A stretch of 64,000 bases of DNA from Parasponia andersonii. Lineage: Eukaryota > Streptophyta > Magnoliopsida > Rosales > Cannabaceae. This document shows, in pieces, positions 1 through 12,760 of the stretch. The stretch is taken from positions 637,920-701,919 of the forward strand of contig JXTB01000121.1 of the NCBI GenBank assembly GCA_002914805.1. The letters run 5' to 3'. The notes below the pieces were generated by a model. That model was not told the DNA's origin. It searched no databases and saw only the letters and a program-made list of their open reading frames with translations. Numbering within the stretch: position 1 is the stretch's first letter; each line of letters opens with the position of its first letter. The position numbers were made by a program, and so were the translations under genes.

Positions 1-1426
1 ATTTCAAAAGTGATATGTTTGTAATTTTTTAATTTGAGGCATGTTTAAGACTTGGAATCTTGAAACGAAGTTTTGATCTCAAATTTAGATTTATTGAGAC
101 CGAGAGACGAACTTTGATATAAAATATCAATATGTTTCAAAATGATATGAATTTCGAGGTACGTGGCTCATGAATAATGCCATTTAGCGTGCTAAGGGCC
201 AAGTTTCGGTCAGAACTTAAATTAGTCGAGTTATATATCTAACCTTGTTATTTTAGATACGATAAATTCAGTGGCAAAGTCTGTTTTATCATTTGAGGTT
301 TCATTGGAAAAGTTACTCTTCAAAGTAATCTTATGGGATTCTTAAAACAACCTCTTGAGCACCTAAGTGACCAATAGAAGATTGAATGTACGTCATTAGC
401 TTGGTATAGCTACCATCTTGAGATAAGAGTTTAATTGCCTAGTTTTATACCTTTTTTGATTTATAATTGCATTATGGCTAATTTATGAAAAATCATGAAT
501 TACATGATGGTTTAATAAATTATTAAAATACATTAGATTATACTGGATTTGACTGTGTGATTTTTATAAATATTTTAAAATTGTAATTATGGGATAATAT
601 AGTAGAATGCTGCCTATGTTACAATAAATCTCAAGATAATGCCAAGTATGATTTTAAAGCATAATTTGATAAATTCTTAAATGTGCGGTTATTATGAACT
701 GTTATATATTATACATAACATAGGATCACATAATTGAATTCCATTATTGGATTATGGTAGTTTAGATCGTTGACAAGTTGCTGCAATACTATGTGAGAAA
801 CCTGGGCCCTTGTGCAGATTTTGCTGACACACTTTTGGGTAGTGCTTAGATGTTAGGAACCTCTGGTAAAGAAGTATTACAGGGCTGTGATAGGAGGATG
901 AGAGCTCACTTATATATCTGGTTTACTTATAATATGTATAATTATATGGTTTTAGTTTTAGTTTTGAATATATAATTATCTCTAATCTTGATTTCGTTTG
1001 CAAACTTGGTTTATAAATAGATTTTAAAAAGTACTAATCATGAAAGTTTGAGAAATTTTATCAATTCAGAAAGATAATTAAATTTCTACTGAGCATGCGA
1101 ATGCTCACTCCTGATTTTTTCCTTTTTATATAGTGTTTAATATAACTTTGGAGATTTAGAAGCACAAAAGAGAGGAGCACATTATTAATTTTCAATTAAT
1201 TGGTAATTATTTAAGAAGACTTCTATTTTATTTATCTTAGCTTGGAATAAATAATGATGCTTGGTTTATTTTATAAATTTTATTCTCAATCTACATCTAA
1301 CGTGGATCACAGAACTATGAGAATTTATTTTTAAAATTATTTTTATAAATCTTTTTGATATTATTTTTGAATTTCCACATATAAAATTCTCTTTTTTTTC
1401 ACTGGTCCATGGTTTGGGTCATGATG
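1..1426 (+). mobile_element. Large-LTR-like repeat, copy A (cut by left window edge)
   Basis: This stretch is homologous, in the opposite orientation, to copies B (20992-23167) and D (31527-34354). Shared landmarks are a block around 60-150 containing GATATAAAATATCA, the block TAGCTTGGTATAGCTACCAT near 398-417, CATAGGATCACATA near 719, AGGATGAGAGCTCA near 893, and the interrupted palindrome TGAGCATGCGAATGCTCA near 1090. The right end is placed near GGGTCATGATG at about 1415-1425, matching the GGTCGTGACA end of copy D. No protein-coding part was recognised. It is probably the 3' part of a long terminal repeat; family assignment is inference. Confidence 0.55.
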
Positions 1427-1929
1427 TAGTATGTGTCTGTTTTGAAAGTGCTAAGAATATCCTACGAAATTGTAAATCAAATTAAAAATATTCCTTTTAC
1501 CAATTTTCATTTAATAGTTTTTTTTAAAAAAAAAATACAAAGAATACAATATTAAACTATATTTTGATATCAGAAATTAAGAATTATATTCAAACAACAT
1601 TTATTAAAAAAAAATCCAGTACTAATTCAAGTAGATAATTTAGGAACTTTTTAAGTTGAAAGAGATATTTTTGTAGAAATTTTTTTTATAGTGATTAGGA
1701 TTTACATGTCTAATCATTTATGAATTGTGATTTTATAAAGGCATTCACAATTTGAAACTATAGTATAAGAGAAAGTTTTGATCTAGTTTGCCAAATTCAG
1801 GAGATACTTATGATATAGGATGGTATAGGAGATGTTTATGATATTTAATTTTCATTTTGAATCAATTTGTGTTTTGTCGCCATAAAAAAATGTATCTATT
1901 TAACTAATTTGGAATTTCTACGACATATG

Positions 1930-2040
1930 TGGTTATATGCAAGCTCACTCTAGTCGTAATTAACCACTTCTCCCCGTGGAGGGTCCGAGTTCGAATACCA
2001 CTCCCAAAATAAATAAATAAAAGATTGTCAGACATCTTTA
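1930..2040 (+). repeat. Possible tRNA-derived SINE remnant
   Basis: The segment contains GAGTTCGAATACC at about 1987-1999, which fits a pol III box B (GGTTCGANNCC-like), about 55 bases after a weak A-box-like stretch (GCAAGCTCACTCTAGTCG), and is followed by an A-rich AAATAAATAAATAAAAG tail. No target-site duplication was found, so this is only a suggestion; it could also be a diverged tRNA relic. Confidence 0.3.
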
Positions 2041-4800
2041 ACACAATATGACATATAATAGAAAAATGTTGACAACGAAAAAATTGCTATCGACCTAATT
2101 TTGAGCCCAAATCACTGCTATCTTGTGTACACCAACAATAATATTTCTCATATGTTAAATTTCGACGTACAGCAAACTTAGGACATATGTTTCCTAATTA
2201 GTAAAAGAGAGGAAAAGAAAAAGAAAACGAAAATATGTAATTAATTGATATATGTATAAATACATGAAAACGATTAGCTTATTATTTTTTTATTCATCTC
2301 CATTCTCTTTTCACTTGTTTTATTTACGGATTAAGGAACATAGCATTATATTAATATGTTTGGCAAATCAAAACCACAATTACTATAATAGTCTATTAAT
2401 TGGTGAAATATTTTTTTTCAAAGTAAAAAAGCAAAAGTGTGGCTTTGAGGATAATCATATAAAACAAAAAATATAATTGGATATGGATTTCCTTTCAACC
2501 ACATCGTTTCTCCAAATTAAAAACTCAAAATTAAGTCTCTCATCGCATTATTAATAACTATTTTCTACTTCCCCTCAAAAAAAAAAAAAAAAAAAGAGAC
2601 AGAAACCTATTTTCTACCACGTATAAAAATTCTCGTTGTTTTGATAAGCTCAATAATATAATTTAAGGTGGATTTTGTTCTGACCAAATCAGTTTATTGT
2701 TTATCTGAAAGTTAATACTTAATATTCTAGCTAGTCCATGAGTAGCATGAGTAGTCTCTAAATGCACTAACAGTAACTGAAATAAAATTCTAGTAAGTCC
2801 TGAACTCATTAAATTTTTTTCTGTCACGTATAGAAGGTCTCGTCGTTTTGATACCTTCAAACCGAATCAGTTTATTGTTTATGGAAAGGAAATTCTAACA
2901 AGTCCATGAACAGCCCGATTAGTCTCCAGAAAACATGCACTAACAATAAAGTTCTTGTTGTTATGATAAATACAACGTTACAATTAGAGGTGCACTTTCT
3001 TTAATCCAAATTAAAGAATAGCCTAATTAGTCTCGAGGCGGTACTACCAAACTGTTATCTAGCTAGTACTAATTAAAGTTTTCAATCGTTACACATTGAA
3101 ATGGTACGTACGTTGTCCACATGTGGCCGACCTCAGAGTCGTTAAGACAAAAAGACCAACACTGGAAAATAGCTTTCTGGAGCCTTGAGCATCTTTTATC
3201 TAACTGCAGACAAAGATTAACGTAGTTGAAAGCGAAAGGTCAATAATTATTAGTATTGCTTTTCGAGGGAATCTTTATTATTGTTATAATTGTAAAGCGA
3301 ACTCACTAGAAAGAGCTGTTCAATCATAGCCATATGTATATTTCCATTATAAGTTTGATAACGATCTATATATATATAGAATTAATAAGGAGTGAGTTTT
3401 CAATAGTGTATTTGCTCTTGAATTATAGATGGTAAGATTGACTAAATTATTGAATATGATTATAATAATAAATAATTTTACTTATTTTCATTTTATTAAT
3501 TGATGTCTCTTTCAAATATTTTTTTTTCCATTTCTTTCATTTTTTTTTTAAAAAAATTTAAGTTTAATTTTTAAAATTGCGATTGATCTGAACGTAATAT
3601 GTATATTGTATATAAGTAAACCCCTTAAAATGGGTATTAGTTCTACTAATAGGAATAAGCATTTTTTTTTTACTTGGCTATATGAACGTAAAATAAATAA
3701 GTAATAGGCTAATAGCAATCATTATAAATATTCTTTCAAAAAATTCGTTATAGGTTAAATTAATAAACATAATCATGTATTTGGGTTTCACAATTTAATA
3801 CTAATTTCTCCGCTAGAACTGAACCAATATTTTCCCCTTGAAATATTAGTTCACATGAAAAACCAAAAATATGAATACATTCTATAATTGATTAACCATG
3901 AATATATATATATATATATGTCACATATATCGAGATCCGAAAAGTGTAAAAAAGTTTGATATGTTTTATCTTGATCTAGTTAAGTAGCAGTATTGACACC
4001 TTGATGTAGAATAGAACAGGATTGACAGGTAAAAAACAAGAACAAAAAACTATTATTTAAATATATTTAATTTAAAGTTTTTTTGTTAAATTCAAACCAG
4101 ATTTAATTTTCATTGAAAAAAATACAGTTTTTTATAAATTATTTCACCAATTATGAAATTATGTTTTTTTTTTCTGAATTTTAAGGTTTTTTTTTTCACT
4201 TTTAAAAAACGACCTTCCACCAAAGAAAAGGATATGGGCAATTATCAAAAATAAAATTATGCATGTGAAAATAAAATACGTGAAATAGGGAAAAAAAAAA
4301 GAGATAACATATTAAGGCAGGAAAAGTATTTTAAAAAGGAAATAAAAATATACTTGATAAAATTTGTAATAGCAATGATTGTGTAAGAATGAAAAATGGG
4401 AATCAATAGAATAAGAGTGAAAAAATAATAGAAGGGAAATAAAAAAATTGTCTAACTCATCATGTCACAAATAGATTACCCATTTTTTAAGTTTCAAATA
4501 ACTTTCTATATTTATATAAGTATTAGTTACATTAATTTTTTAATAAAATAGCTAATATTATTATAATTATTGGATGAAAATTCAATGATTCAAACAAGAG
4601 AACCTACTTATGAAGCAAAAATAAAAATCTCCGCTAAAATCCAATCACACATAATATATCAATGCATATATATTCTAATTTTACAAAATCCAATTTCCAT
4701 TTGTTAAAAAAGGGTGCTAGCTATACTGTTTTTGAGCTCTATTTTATATTTTCCTACTTTATTACTTGCCATTTGGACTTCAATAAATATCTAACATTTT

Positions 4801-4938
4801 TAAGAATATTTAAAAATATAATAGTCTATATATATCAAGAGCAGAATATAAGAGTATAAAAGAAAGTTTTAAGAATATTTAAAAATTTAATAGTCTATAT
4901 ATATCAAGACTAGAACATACAAGTATAAAAGAAAGTAC
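4801..4938. repeat. 69-bp tandem duplication
   Basis: Two adjacent copies (4801-4869 and 4870-4938) share TAAGAATATTTAAAAATNTA, AATAGTCTATATATATCAAG and AGTATAAAAGAAAGT, with a few substitutions. No function is apparent. Confidence 0.85.
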
Positions 4939-5601
4939 AACTAGCTGCTGACCCTATATTTTGTCATTTTCAAAGTTGATTCCAATTTGATTTTTGTCAT
5001 ACCCTCGCTCAAAGGCGTGTGCCCCGTACCCATAAGGTAAAATCCTTTAGGCATATAAGATATATTTTTATAAACTAATGTAATTAAGAATATTTAGTCT
5101 CTAATAAATACCAATATATAATATAAAATCTAACAACTTTTATAAAGTCTCCAAATATTCAAAATAAATACTATACAATAGAAATTATAATCCAATAAAT
5201 TGAATATGATTAATCTTTTGAGTCTTTATATTTTCTCAATCAAGATGAAGAAATTCCTCTCTTTAGACTATATACTCCAATTACTACTAAATAAGTTCCT
5301 TTTGTAAGCCTATTAATCAACATTCTTTAAAACCCGAGAAGAAAAAATAAAATAGTGAGCTATAAGCCCAGTAAGTAATCAGTAACATTAACTAATTGGA
5401 TCAAACATATGCAAATCAAAATCATTAACAAATATTTTTCAGAACAAATTTGGTTTCAGAAAATAATACTTTTGGAAATATTCAAATCAAATGGTTTAGT
5501 AAATAATTTGATAAAAAGAAGTAATAAATTTCCAAATCTGCCTTTTTGAATCTATTTTAGTTAATAATAATTTTAATTATGCTTCTCCTCAATTTTTTGC
5601 G

Positions 5602-5746
5602 ACTATGCCCATACTTAAGCTTTGTAACTAGGCCCGAATCTGCCACAAATAACTCATATTGTTGGATCCGAATCTGTCATAAATAATCTCTACAGCCGAG
5701 ATCGAATCTACTACAAGTAATTCTTATAGCCAGGTACGAATCTACT
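5602..5746. repeat. 34-bp minisatellite interrupted by the CACTA element
   Basis: Units beginning GAATCT start at 5636, 5670, 5704 and 5738, an exact 34-bp period, with a degenerate unit at 5602. The last unit is cut after nine bases (GAATCTACT) by the CACTA insertion. The sequence to the right of the element (16464-16491) resembles the missing remainder (CTTACAACTAGGTCA against CTTATAGCCAGGTAC). Confidence 0.75.
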
Positions 5747-5758
5747 CACTACAAGAAA
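5747..5758. repeat. CACTA terminal inverted repeat, left
   Basis: CACTACAAGAAA, perfect 12-bp inverted match to the right terminus, preceded by the target duplication ACT. Confidence 0.95.
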
Positions 5759-6270
5759 CATGACTTTTGCCGACGCATTTTGTCGTCGGAAAAAGGAGTA
5801 TAAAACTGTCGGCGAAAAGTATTTGACAATTACCGACGCAATTCCTCATCGGCGACTATCGTCGGTGTAATACCGTAGCTAAATGTTACTTTCCAATGGA
5901 AATTTAATTTCGTTGATAAGAGTAACCTTTGCCGATGTATTAGTGAGTTTTACCAATACATAGTTTGCGTCGGCAAATATTTTCCGTCGACGAAAATATG
6001 ACCATATTCGAAATCTACTTGACTTTCATCAACGAATAAATGCATCGATGAAAGTCAAAGAATTACCGACGCATTTATGCGTCGGTGAAAGTTATTAAAG
6101 AAATAATTTAAAAATATACAATACATTTTTCGACGACAAAATACATTGGTGATAATATCTAGAAAATATTTTTTTTAAAAAATATCTTTATCGATGACAA
6201 TACCCGTCGATAAATGTATTTTCGTAGAATATAAATAATCTTTTATCGATGTAATTCTGCGTCGATAAAA
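5759..6270. repeat. CACTA subterminal repeat region, left
   Basis: Multiple short motifs of the type ACCGACGCATTT and GCGTCGGTGAAA occur in both orientations (for example at 5770-5795, 5832-5865, 6064-6090). In En/Spm such arrays are the binding sites of the tnpA product; here that role is inferred from family knowledge. No open frame lies in this stretch. Confidence 0.8.
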
Positions 6271-6462
6271 AATTTATTAAAATGTTCAAAAAATTTTATT
6301 TAATTGATTGTTATAATTATTTATTAATTAATAATTAATAACTAATTAGGTTTACTAATATATTAAAATTTGGAAGAAGATATATTAACACAAATTTTAT
6401 TAAATAAAGAAAATATACAAATTGTATCTAAAATTAGAACATATTATAAAATAAAAAAACAT

Positions 6463-7982
6463 TTACAATTCTGGAGGTAGAGGCGGTGGCATCTCGATAC
6501 TGAGCTTTGCAATCAATGTTTGAAATATCCGATTTTGCTCGTTGAGTTGTCCTGAGTCTCTTCGAGCCAGCGTTGGTTCTCTGCTTCCTTTTCGGCCGTT
6601 TGTCACTGAGTCTCGTCAATCCGCCGTGCGTACTCCACATCCTTCTCAACTAGCTGCTGCTTCAAGGTGGCGATGGTATCAGCGACTTGTCCCGTGCTGG
6701 CAGCCCTCTGTCCTCCTATACTTTTCAACCGAGGAAGTGCTCCCAACCCTTTCTGCCACCTAGATCTAGTCCCTAAAGCCTTGGACATGGTTTGAAATTT
6801 ATCGACCTGTTCTGGCCCCATCACAGACTCAGCAGACGAGGCACCATCCCCAAGCTTAGACTGAGCATGAGATTGAGTTTGAGTGAGCACCTCCGCCATG
6901 AACATAACCATCTCCGCCTACAAAATAAAATAAAAATTAAAGTAATTATAATTTATATACGCAAATTAAATATTTTAAATAAACAGAATGAATTCTTATA
7001 TGTTTCTCCTGGATGTACTCATTCTGCCAACCAGATAGCTTGAGATGGCAGCTCTTGAAGTAGTCGACAGGGCTCATAAGCACTCCGGTCTCTGGGTTGC
7101 CCTATGAAAAATAGGAAAAAAAAAGTAGATTATTTGATTATAGTATATTTTGTACTGATTAGAGAAAATGTTTGACTTTCTAACTTTTGCCTTCATCTGG
7201 CTAATCATAGTAGATGACCCCTGTGTAGGCGAATACAATTGCTTAGACCGATTTTCCGAGTTCTGTATCGAGAGTTTCTGCAAAAATACACAAGTTGTTA
7301 ATCTCACCATTGATTATAATTTATTCTTAATAATTAATTTTTTTTTGTAAAAGTATATTATTTACCTCAAACTCTTGAGAATCGAAACGATCACACAAAA
7401 TATTCCACTGATCGAAGGAACGTTCTTGTACGGATTGGCCTTAATAAAAGTCATATCCCTCTTACCCCCCATTTTAATAAAATGATTCCGCATCATGTTG
7501 CACCAATTCCATAAATATGCCATCATGGACTGCTCAATAGAGTCCATAAAAAGTGCATCGGACCGAGGATAATCAAACTTCACCTGTGAAATTAAAATGG
7601 ACAATTATTAATAAAGATTTTTATTAAAATAGCTTAAAATAAATATTTTAAGAAATTCACTTACCTCCATTCGGTTCAAGATGAGCTCAATGTCTTCTTT
7701 CTTCACATCTTTCCACGTCAGAGTGGAAGCTTGGATGGTGTCTCTAACCGTCTTGGCAAAAATGTTCAAGAATATCTTACCATGATCCAAGATAGGCTTC
7801 CCTGTCTTCTCACAAAACTCGAACTTCAATCGGTCAGTCTTAAGCTTCCTAAGTTCTTTTTCGACCGAACAACCTCTTGTCTTTTCCCTAACCCTCTTTC
7901 CCTTGGGATCATGTCTGTAATCTTCAGAGCTAGAACCAGAGGCAGCACAAGTTGCTAGGGAAACGCTCCCGTGGCTAGACAT
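6463..7982 (-). pseudogene. tnpA-like gene relic of the CACTA element (plant Ptta/En/Spm transposase, Transposase_24-like)
   Basis: A multi-exon minus-strand gene begins at the ATG at 7982 (MSSHGSVSLATCAASG). The first exon carries a basic region and WKDVKKEDIE near the donor GTAAGTG at about 7670. Later exons encode YLWNWCNMMRNHFIKMGG (around 7450-7530), QNSENRSKQLYSPTQGSS (around 7210-7270), GVLMSPVDYFKSCH (around 7050-7090) and a C-terminal coiled-coil-like exon ending EMPPPLPPEL with TAA at 6463-6465. This architecture is that of plant Ptta/En/Spm transposases, which bind subterminal repeats. At least one frameshift is visible near 7420 (the expected QWNILCDRFDSQEF lies in a different frame from the upstream part) and a TGA lies at 6603-6605. 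A splice acceptor TTTGGTAG directly precedes the ATG, consistent with joint splicing with tnpD as in En/Spm. Confidence 0.75.
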
Positions 7983-8080
7983 CCTACCAAAAAAATATTA
8001 TCATAGTTTAGAAACGTTACATAGTAATATAAAAAATAATAAACACAAAATTTTAAAAACTCTACACACACTAGAGTTAC

Positions 8081-11000
8081 ATTATCAGATATTTCATTCT
8101 CTTCTTCAGAACTTGTATCACTATCGTCATCAAGTTCAATTTCTTCATCATTGTATTCCTCTAAAGTATCGTCGTTGAACTTATCATCATCAACTAAGAA
8201 GTCATTAAATGTCACAGCACGAGTTTGATAGATAAGGTCATCAATATTGTCAACTTTATCTGGTTCAATGTCTTCCCGATGAAATCGAACATTTTCCATT
8301 TTCGAAAGCTCAACCCACAATTAGAAAAACAAAGAATTCGCTTCCTGCAAAATAGGAATATCGGTGCTTGTTGATGCAATATCAGAAACATATACTGCAT
8401 CTGGAAAGTCCCATATGTTTCGAGGCGTATACTTGTTAACAAGTTTACATAATGGCTTATTCTTATCATCATTGGTGTAATAAATCAGCTCTGCTTGTGA
8501 TGCAAGTATAAATGGGTCATCTTTGTACTAGTAAACACCTGTGTATATACTTGTGAATTATTCGTCTAGCTAAATCCGTTTTTTTCTCGGATCAGTGTCG
8601 AACCACCTGCATCTAAACAATACCACGTTGCACCTTTTAATATATGACAACTCTAGAACTTGTTCTAGTATACCATAGAAGTAGTTTCCATCAGATCTAG
8701 GAATATGAACACCACAATTCTTGGTGTTGCGTTTACTGTCACGCTTATCAACTAGAAACTTTGCCCCATTCACCACATAACCAGGGTAGGAGGAATTTGA
8801 GGAGTTGGATCTACTAGCCAATGCATACAATTCATTATTGAGCTCATCTAAACTTGATGTTCATAATTGATTTATCTAATATAAAAAAATCATTAAATAA
8901 CACATAATTTGGTACAAAGATTAGCGAAATTTAGGAAATTATACAAGAGAAGCTTACTTGGGATTTAAATCATGTAGGAAACTCAACTTTTAGTTTTCGT
9001 TCTAAGGTTGCACTACCTTTAGCCTCTAACTCTCTCATATGCTCACTACATGTATGTAGTGTCATACATTAGGAAAGTTCTAATAACATTGAACAAAAAG
9101 CATAGAAGGGTATAAAATATTTACTCAAGATATTTTTGTACTTCCGGGTAGTTGTTCATTACATACCACTCAGCTTTAAGCCGATCAGAAGGATTAAGAA
9201 AAATAATGTCTTTTTTGCCCAGTGGGTGACCAACAGACTTAAAGACTGACAGTATGTGGTTTGGTCGAGCATCAACGACAATTTCATTACGTTCGGGTCA
9301 ATTAGATTGAGTTTCGATACCCCACAAATATATAGAGCAAAATGTAAGGGCCTCTATAACGACATACACTTCAGCAATAGACACTTCTGGATGTACTCGA
9401 TTTCAAACATACTGTTTATAAACTCCCATGACCCGCTCAATTGAATACATCCATCGAAAATGAATAGGTCCACCCTGTATTACCTCTTCTAGTAAATGGA
9501 GAATCAAGTGAATCATTATATCAAAGAAGGCGGGTGGAAATATTCTTTCCAACTTAGCTAATATGATTACAACATCCTTTTGTAGCTTTTTTAGATCAAC
9601 CACATTCAATGTGCATGCACAAAACTTTTGGAAAAAAAAAACACGACTCAGTGATAGTCTCTCGGATTTCCTTTTTCAAATACAGTCTAATTCCAGTAGG
9701 AAGAAGACGTTGGAACAAGACATGACAGTCATGTGATTTTAAACCAGATATCTTGTCTTCTGTTTCACTCACATTTTTTACTAAGTTGGAAGCAAACCCA
9801 TCAGGAAATTAGACTGACTTGATAAATTGACAGAACTTCTTTCGCTCCCCAGGACTTAAAGTGTAAGAAGCATGTGACTTCTTCTACTTGTTTCCCACTT
9901 TGTATAAATATAACTCCTTGCGAATATTCATATCTACAAGATCAAGTCTAGCCTTATCTGTGTCTTTTGATTTCCTCTCGATGCTCAAGAGAGTTCCTAA
10001 GACACTGTCACACACATTTTTCTCGATGTGCATGACATCTAAATTATGTCTCAGTAACAAATGCCGCCAATAGCCAAGCTCGAAAAAAATACTTTTTTTT
10101 GACCAATTTAGCTTAACTGCAGTACGTTTCCTCTTCACTCCGCCATAATCTTTGTGTTTCCCAGGCAACCTGATCTATAAGTGTTCTAACTAACTTAAAA
10201 TCTCATCTTCGGAGTACTTTTTAGGAAACAGCCTTAAGTCATATTGACCATCATAGTGTCTACTCCTCCTCATTTTATCATCTATCGGAAGAAAGTGTCT
10301 ATGCCCAATATATGCTATCTTACTTAGGATCCCCACAGATGGAGTTTCTTCATTACAAGTTGGGCAAGTTTTATACCCTTTTGTACTCCAACCTGACATT
10401 AAGGCATATGCTGGATAATCATTGATGGACCACATCACTGTAGCTTGTATACAGAACGTGTTACCACTTACTGTATCCCTCATTTCAACACCATTCAACC
10501 ACAATTCCTTCAACTCATCAACCAAAGGCCTCAAAAAGATGTCCATGTCCTTCCCAGGGGCAGTAGGACCAAGGATGAAGAGAGATAACATCATTGACTT
10601 CGCTTTCATGCACTTCTACGGTGGCAGGTTATACGGAATAAGTATAACTGGCCACATGCTATAAGCAGTGCTCATATTCCCAAATAGGTCAAATCCATCT
10701 GTTACCAACCCTAATCGGACATTTCGTGGATCAGCTACAAATAAAGGATATTTTCAATTAAACTCCTTCCAGGCAAGACCATCTGCAGGGTTTCTCAAAA
10801 CGTCATATTCTTTTGGCCTTCCTGAATCATGCCATCTCATGTCCTTTGCAATATGTCGAGAACTATACAACCGCTTCAATCAAGGTGTAATGGGAAAATA
10901 CCTCATCACTTTTTTCGGTACTTTTTTCTCTACTTCCTAGTAGCTTTCACCACATACCGGACAACTATTTAACTCTGAGTTATCCTTCCAAAATATAGCA

Positions 11001-11641
11001 CAATCGTACTTGCATACATGAATTGATTCATATTCAAGATTGATATCACGTAACTTTGCCTTAGCCTCATAGTTTGATCCATGTAAATTAGTCCCATCTA
11101 GAAATGCTTCAAGTAACAATTTGAGTACTATATCAAACGATTTATTGCTCCACTTGTTGAGGACTTTCAAATACATCAACTTAACTAAAAAGTTAAGTGA
11201 TGAGAACTTTGTGCACCCAGGATACAACTCTTTCTCCATCTCTTCAAATAACTTGCTAAACTTGTCTGAGTCTTGATTGCCATCTGTCAGGATGTCATCT
11301 AAGTTTGGATCAACTTCATGACTTGGTCCACTTACTCCAGCAATATCAGCCATGAGATCATACATCTCATCCCTTTTGTCTTCGCTTTCCGCAGTTACTG
11401 CTGAAAATGATTCTCCGTGATATGACCATATAGTATACGACTGTTTGATGCCCTTCTCAACTATATGTTGTTCCATTATATCTGGGTCTTGGAATTTCCC
11501 ATTCAAACATCTTCTACACGGACATCTCAGTTCTTGATCGTTGACAAATGCTTTTGATCTCTTAGCAAAAGCCTTAGCACCACTTCTAAACTGAGCTGAT
11601 AATCGATTCCTTATGCTCATCCAACTCTTGCCGATGTCCAT
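8081..11641 (-). pseudogene. tnpD-like CACTA transposase relic (Transpos_assoc, Transposase_21, DUF4218, DUF4216)
   Basis: The gene starts at the ATG at 11641 (MDIGKSWMSIRNRL). In order it shows: a Transpos_assoc-like N-terminus with CPCRRCLN (about 11480-11640); CPVCGESY (about 10940); a Transposase_21 core with GPTAPGKDMDIFLRPLVDEL (about 10500-10590) and YKTCPTCNEET (about 10340-10380); RHNLDVMHIEKNVCDS (about 10020-10060); a DUF4218 part (FPPAFFDIMIHL, about 9510-9550); and a DUF4216 part (YGILEQVLELSY, VVLFRCRWFDTDP, about 8590-8690), with the C-terminus to about 8081. The product would cut the element ends. Up to about 9750 the parts lie in one frame but are broken by stops at 10937, 10880, 10754, 10616, 10190, 10175 and 9884 (lowest coordinate of each codon), another TAA further on, and a frame change near a T-run at about 9630. 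A TAA at about 8323 interrupts the C-terminal frame. Several stops are what C-to-T changes of CGA, CAG, CAA or TGG codons would produce. Confidence 0.85.
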
Positions 11642-12250
11642 GTTATATTGTCCACATATGGCAAAGAACAATTATCGGTAAAGAGCACATACAATGAAAT
11701 ATAAAGTAGCTGTGTGCATGTATCCTAAATCCACCTTATCACTCCACTACTAAAAAGTAAGGCCCTATCCCATTCAAGATTACTTTATTATATAGTCCAT
11801 CATTCACTCAAACATTGTTCCGTTCATGCCGAAATTCTGGCAGCAACTTCCCACAGTTCTCCTAAGTGTGCTACATATATGTACATACTTAGAGAACACA
11901 AGGAGATACCACCAGAGAACAATGTTTATAAGCAAATGACAACACATAACGTGTCATCCCAAATTGTCTAAACGGGACAATTCAGAAGTCGATATCGAGA
12001 TGCATAATCTCTCACTGACTCCTAAATGGGTCTAAGGTAATTTCTTTCGTACATAAAATATATCATATATATTTTAAAGATAGTTGATAAGCGTACATAT
12101 TTGAAAAGAAATCATCAATCAACAAAATAACTGTAGATCGATTATTCTCTTCTATGGGTATTTTCGTAATTTTGGGACTTCTAGGGGTGTCATAGGGGTA
12201 TTTCAGAAAATTTACATCTTTTATTGGTATTTCATGTACTCTAGGGTTAT

Positions 12251-12760
12251 TTTGGGAAATTTAGCATGTTTTATGTCTTATAGGGGTGTTTTATCATTTT
12301 AGGTGTCATTTGATTATTTTTTATTTAATACACAATTTTTATTTACTATGATTTTAATCTAATATTAAAAATTATTATGTATATTATGAAATCTAAAATT
12401 TTTAAGGGATAAAATTTTAAGTGCCAAAAAAAAAGGAACTTGTACCGCTTTTAGGGGATCCTAACTACTGAGGATCCTCCAAAAGACGGTACAAGTTTCC
12501 CCATCTTTTTTTGATGTTCAATATTTTATTACACATTTTGGTGTACTAAAATGATGAACACATGTTCCAAAAATTATATTTAACAAGCTGCATACACGGC
12601 ATCGAGTACTAAGAGGTATGCACACTAAGTGTGTACACTCGGTACTTAATACCAAGTATGTACATATATGTGCACACACAACACTTGTAGCCAAGTGTGT
12701 GCACATTTTTACAACAAAATCACCTACATTATAATACAAATTAGATATAAAACTAAAATA
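12251..12760. repeat. 510-bp direct repeat inside CACTA, copy 1
   Basis: Aligns without large gaps to 13972-14483. The match starts at TTTGGGAAATTTAGCATG and ends at AAACTAAAATA. It includes a hairpin (12435-12500) and a run of GTGCACAC-like words (12600-12705). The short open frame in it is repeated in the other copy and has no recognisable domain, so it is not called as a gene. Confidence 0.9.
12435..12500. repeat. Hairpin (inverted repeat) in repeat copy 1
   Basis: The left arm begins GGAACTTGTACCGCTTTT and the right arm ends AAAAGACGGTACAAGTTTCC; the arms of about 28 bases pair with one or two mismatches and bulges around a 10-base loop (TAACTACTGA) flanked by GGATCC on both sides. Confidence 0.85.

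Larger units (their letters stand above)
1427..5601. other. AT-rich intergenic spacer, no gene recognised
   Basis: The region is about 70 % A+T with many poly-A and poly-T runs. The open frames seen (for example near 2252-2476 and 4662-4859) have low-complexity composition and no recognisable domain. Identifiable items are a possible tRNA-derived SINE remnant near 1930-2040, a (TA)n run near 3902-3920 and a 69-bp tandem duplication at 4801-4938. Confidence 0.5.

Noticed and set aside
2252-2476. 74-residue open frame on the plus strand
   Set aside because: AT-rich low-complexity protein (K, F, I, N) with no domain and no neighbouring gene signals.
12518-12739. 73-residue frame rich in C, T and H on the minus strand, and its twin at 14241-14435
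   Set aside because: Both lie inside a repeated non-coding unit and arise from GTGCACAC-type repeats; no family resemblance.
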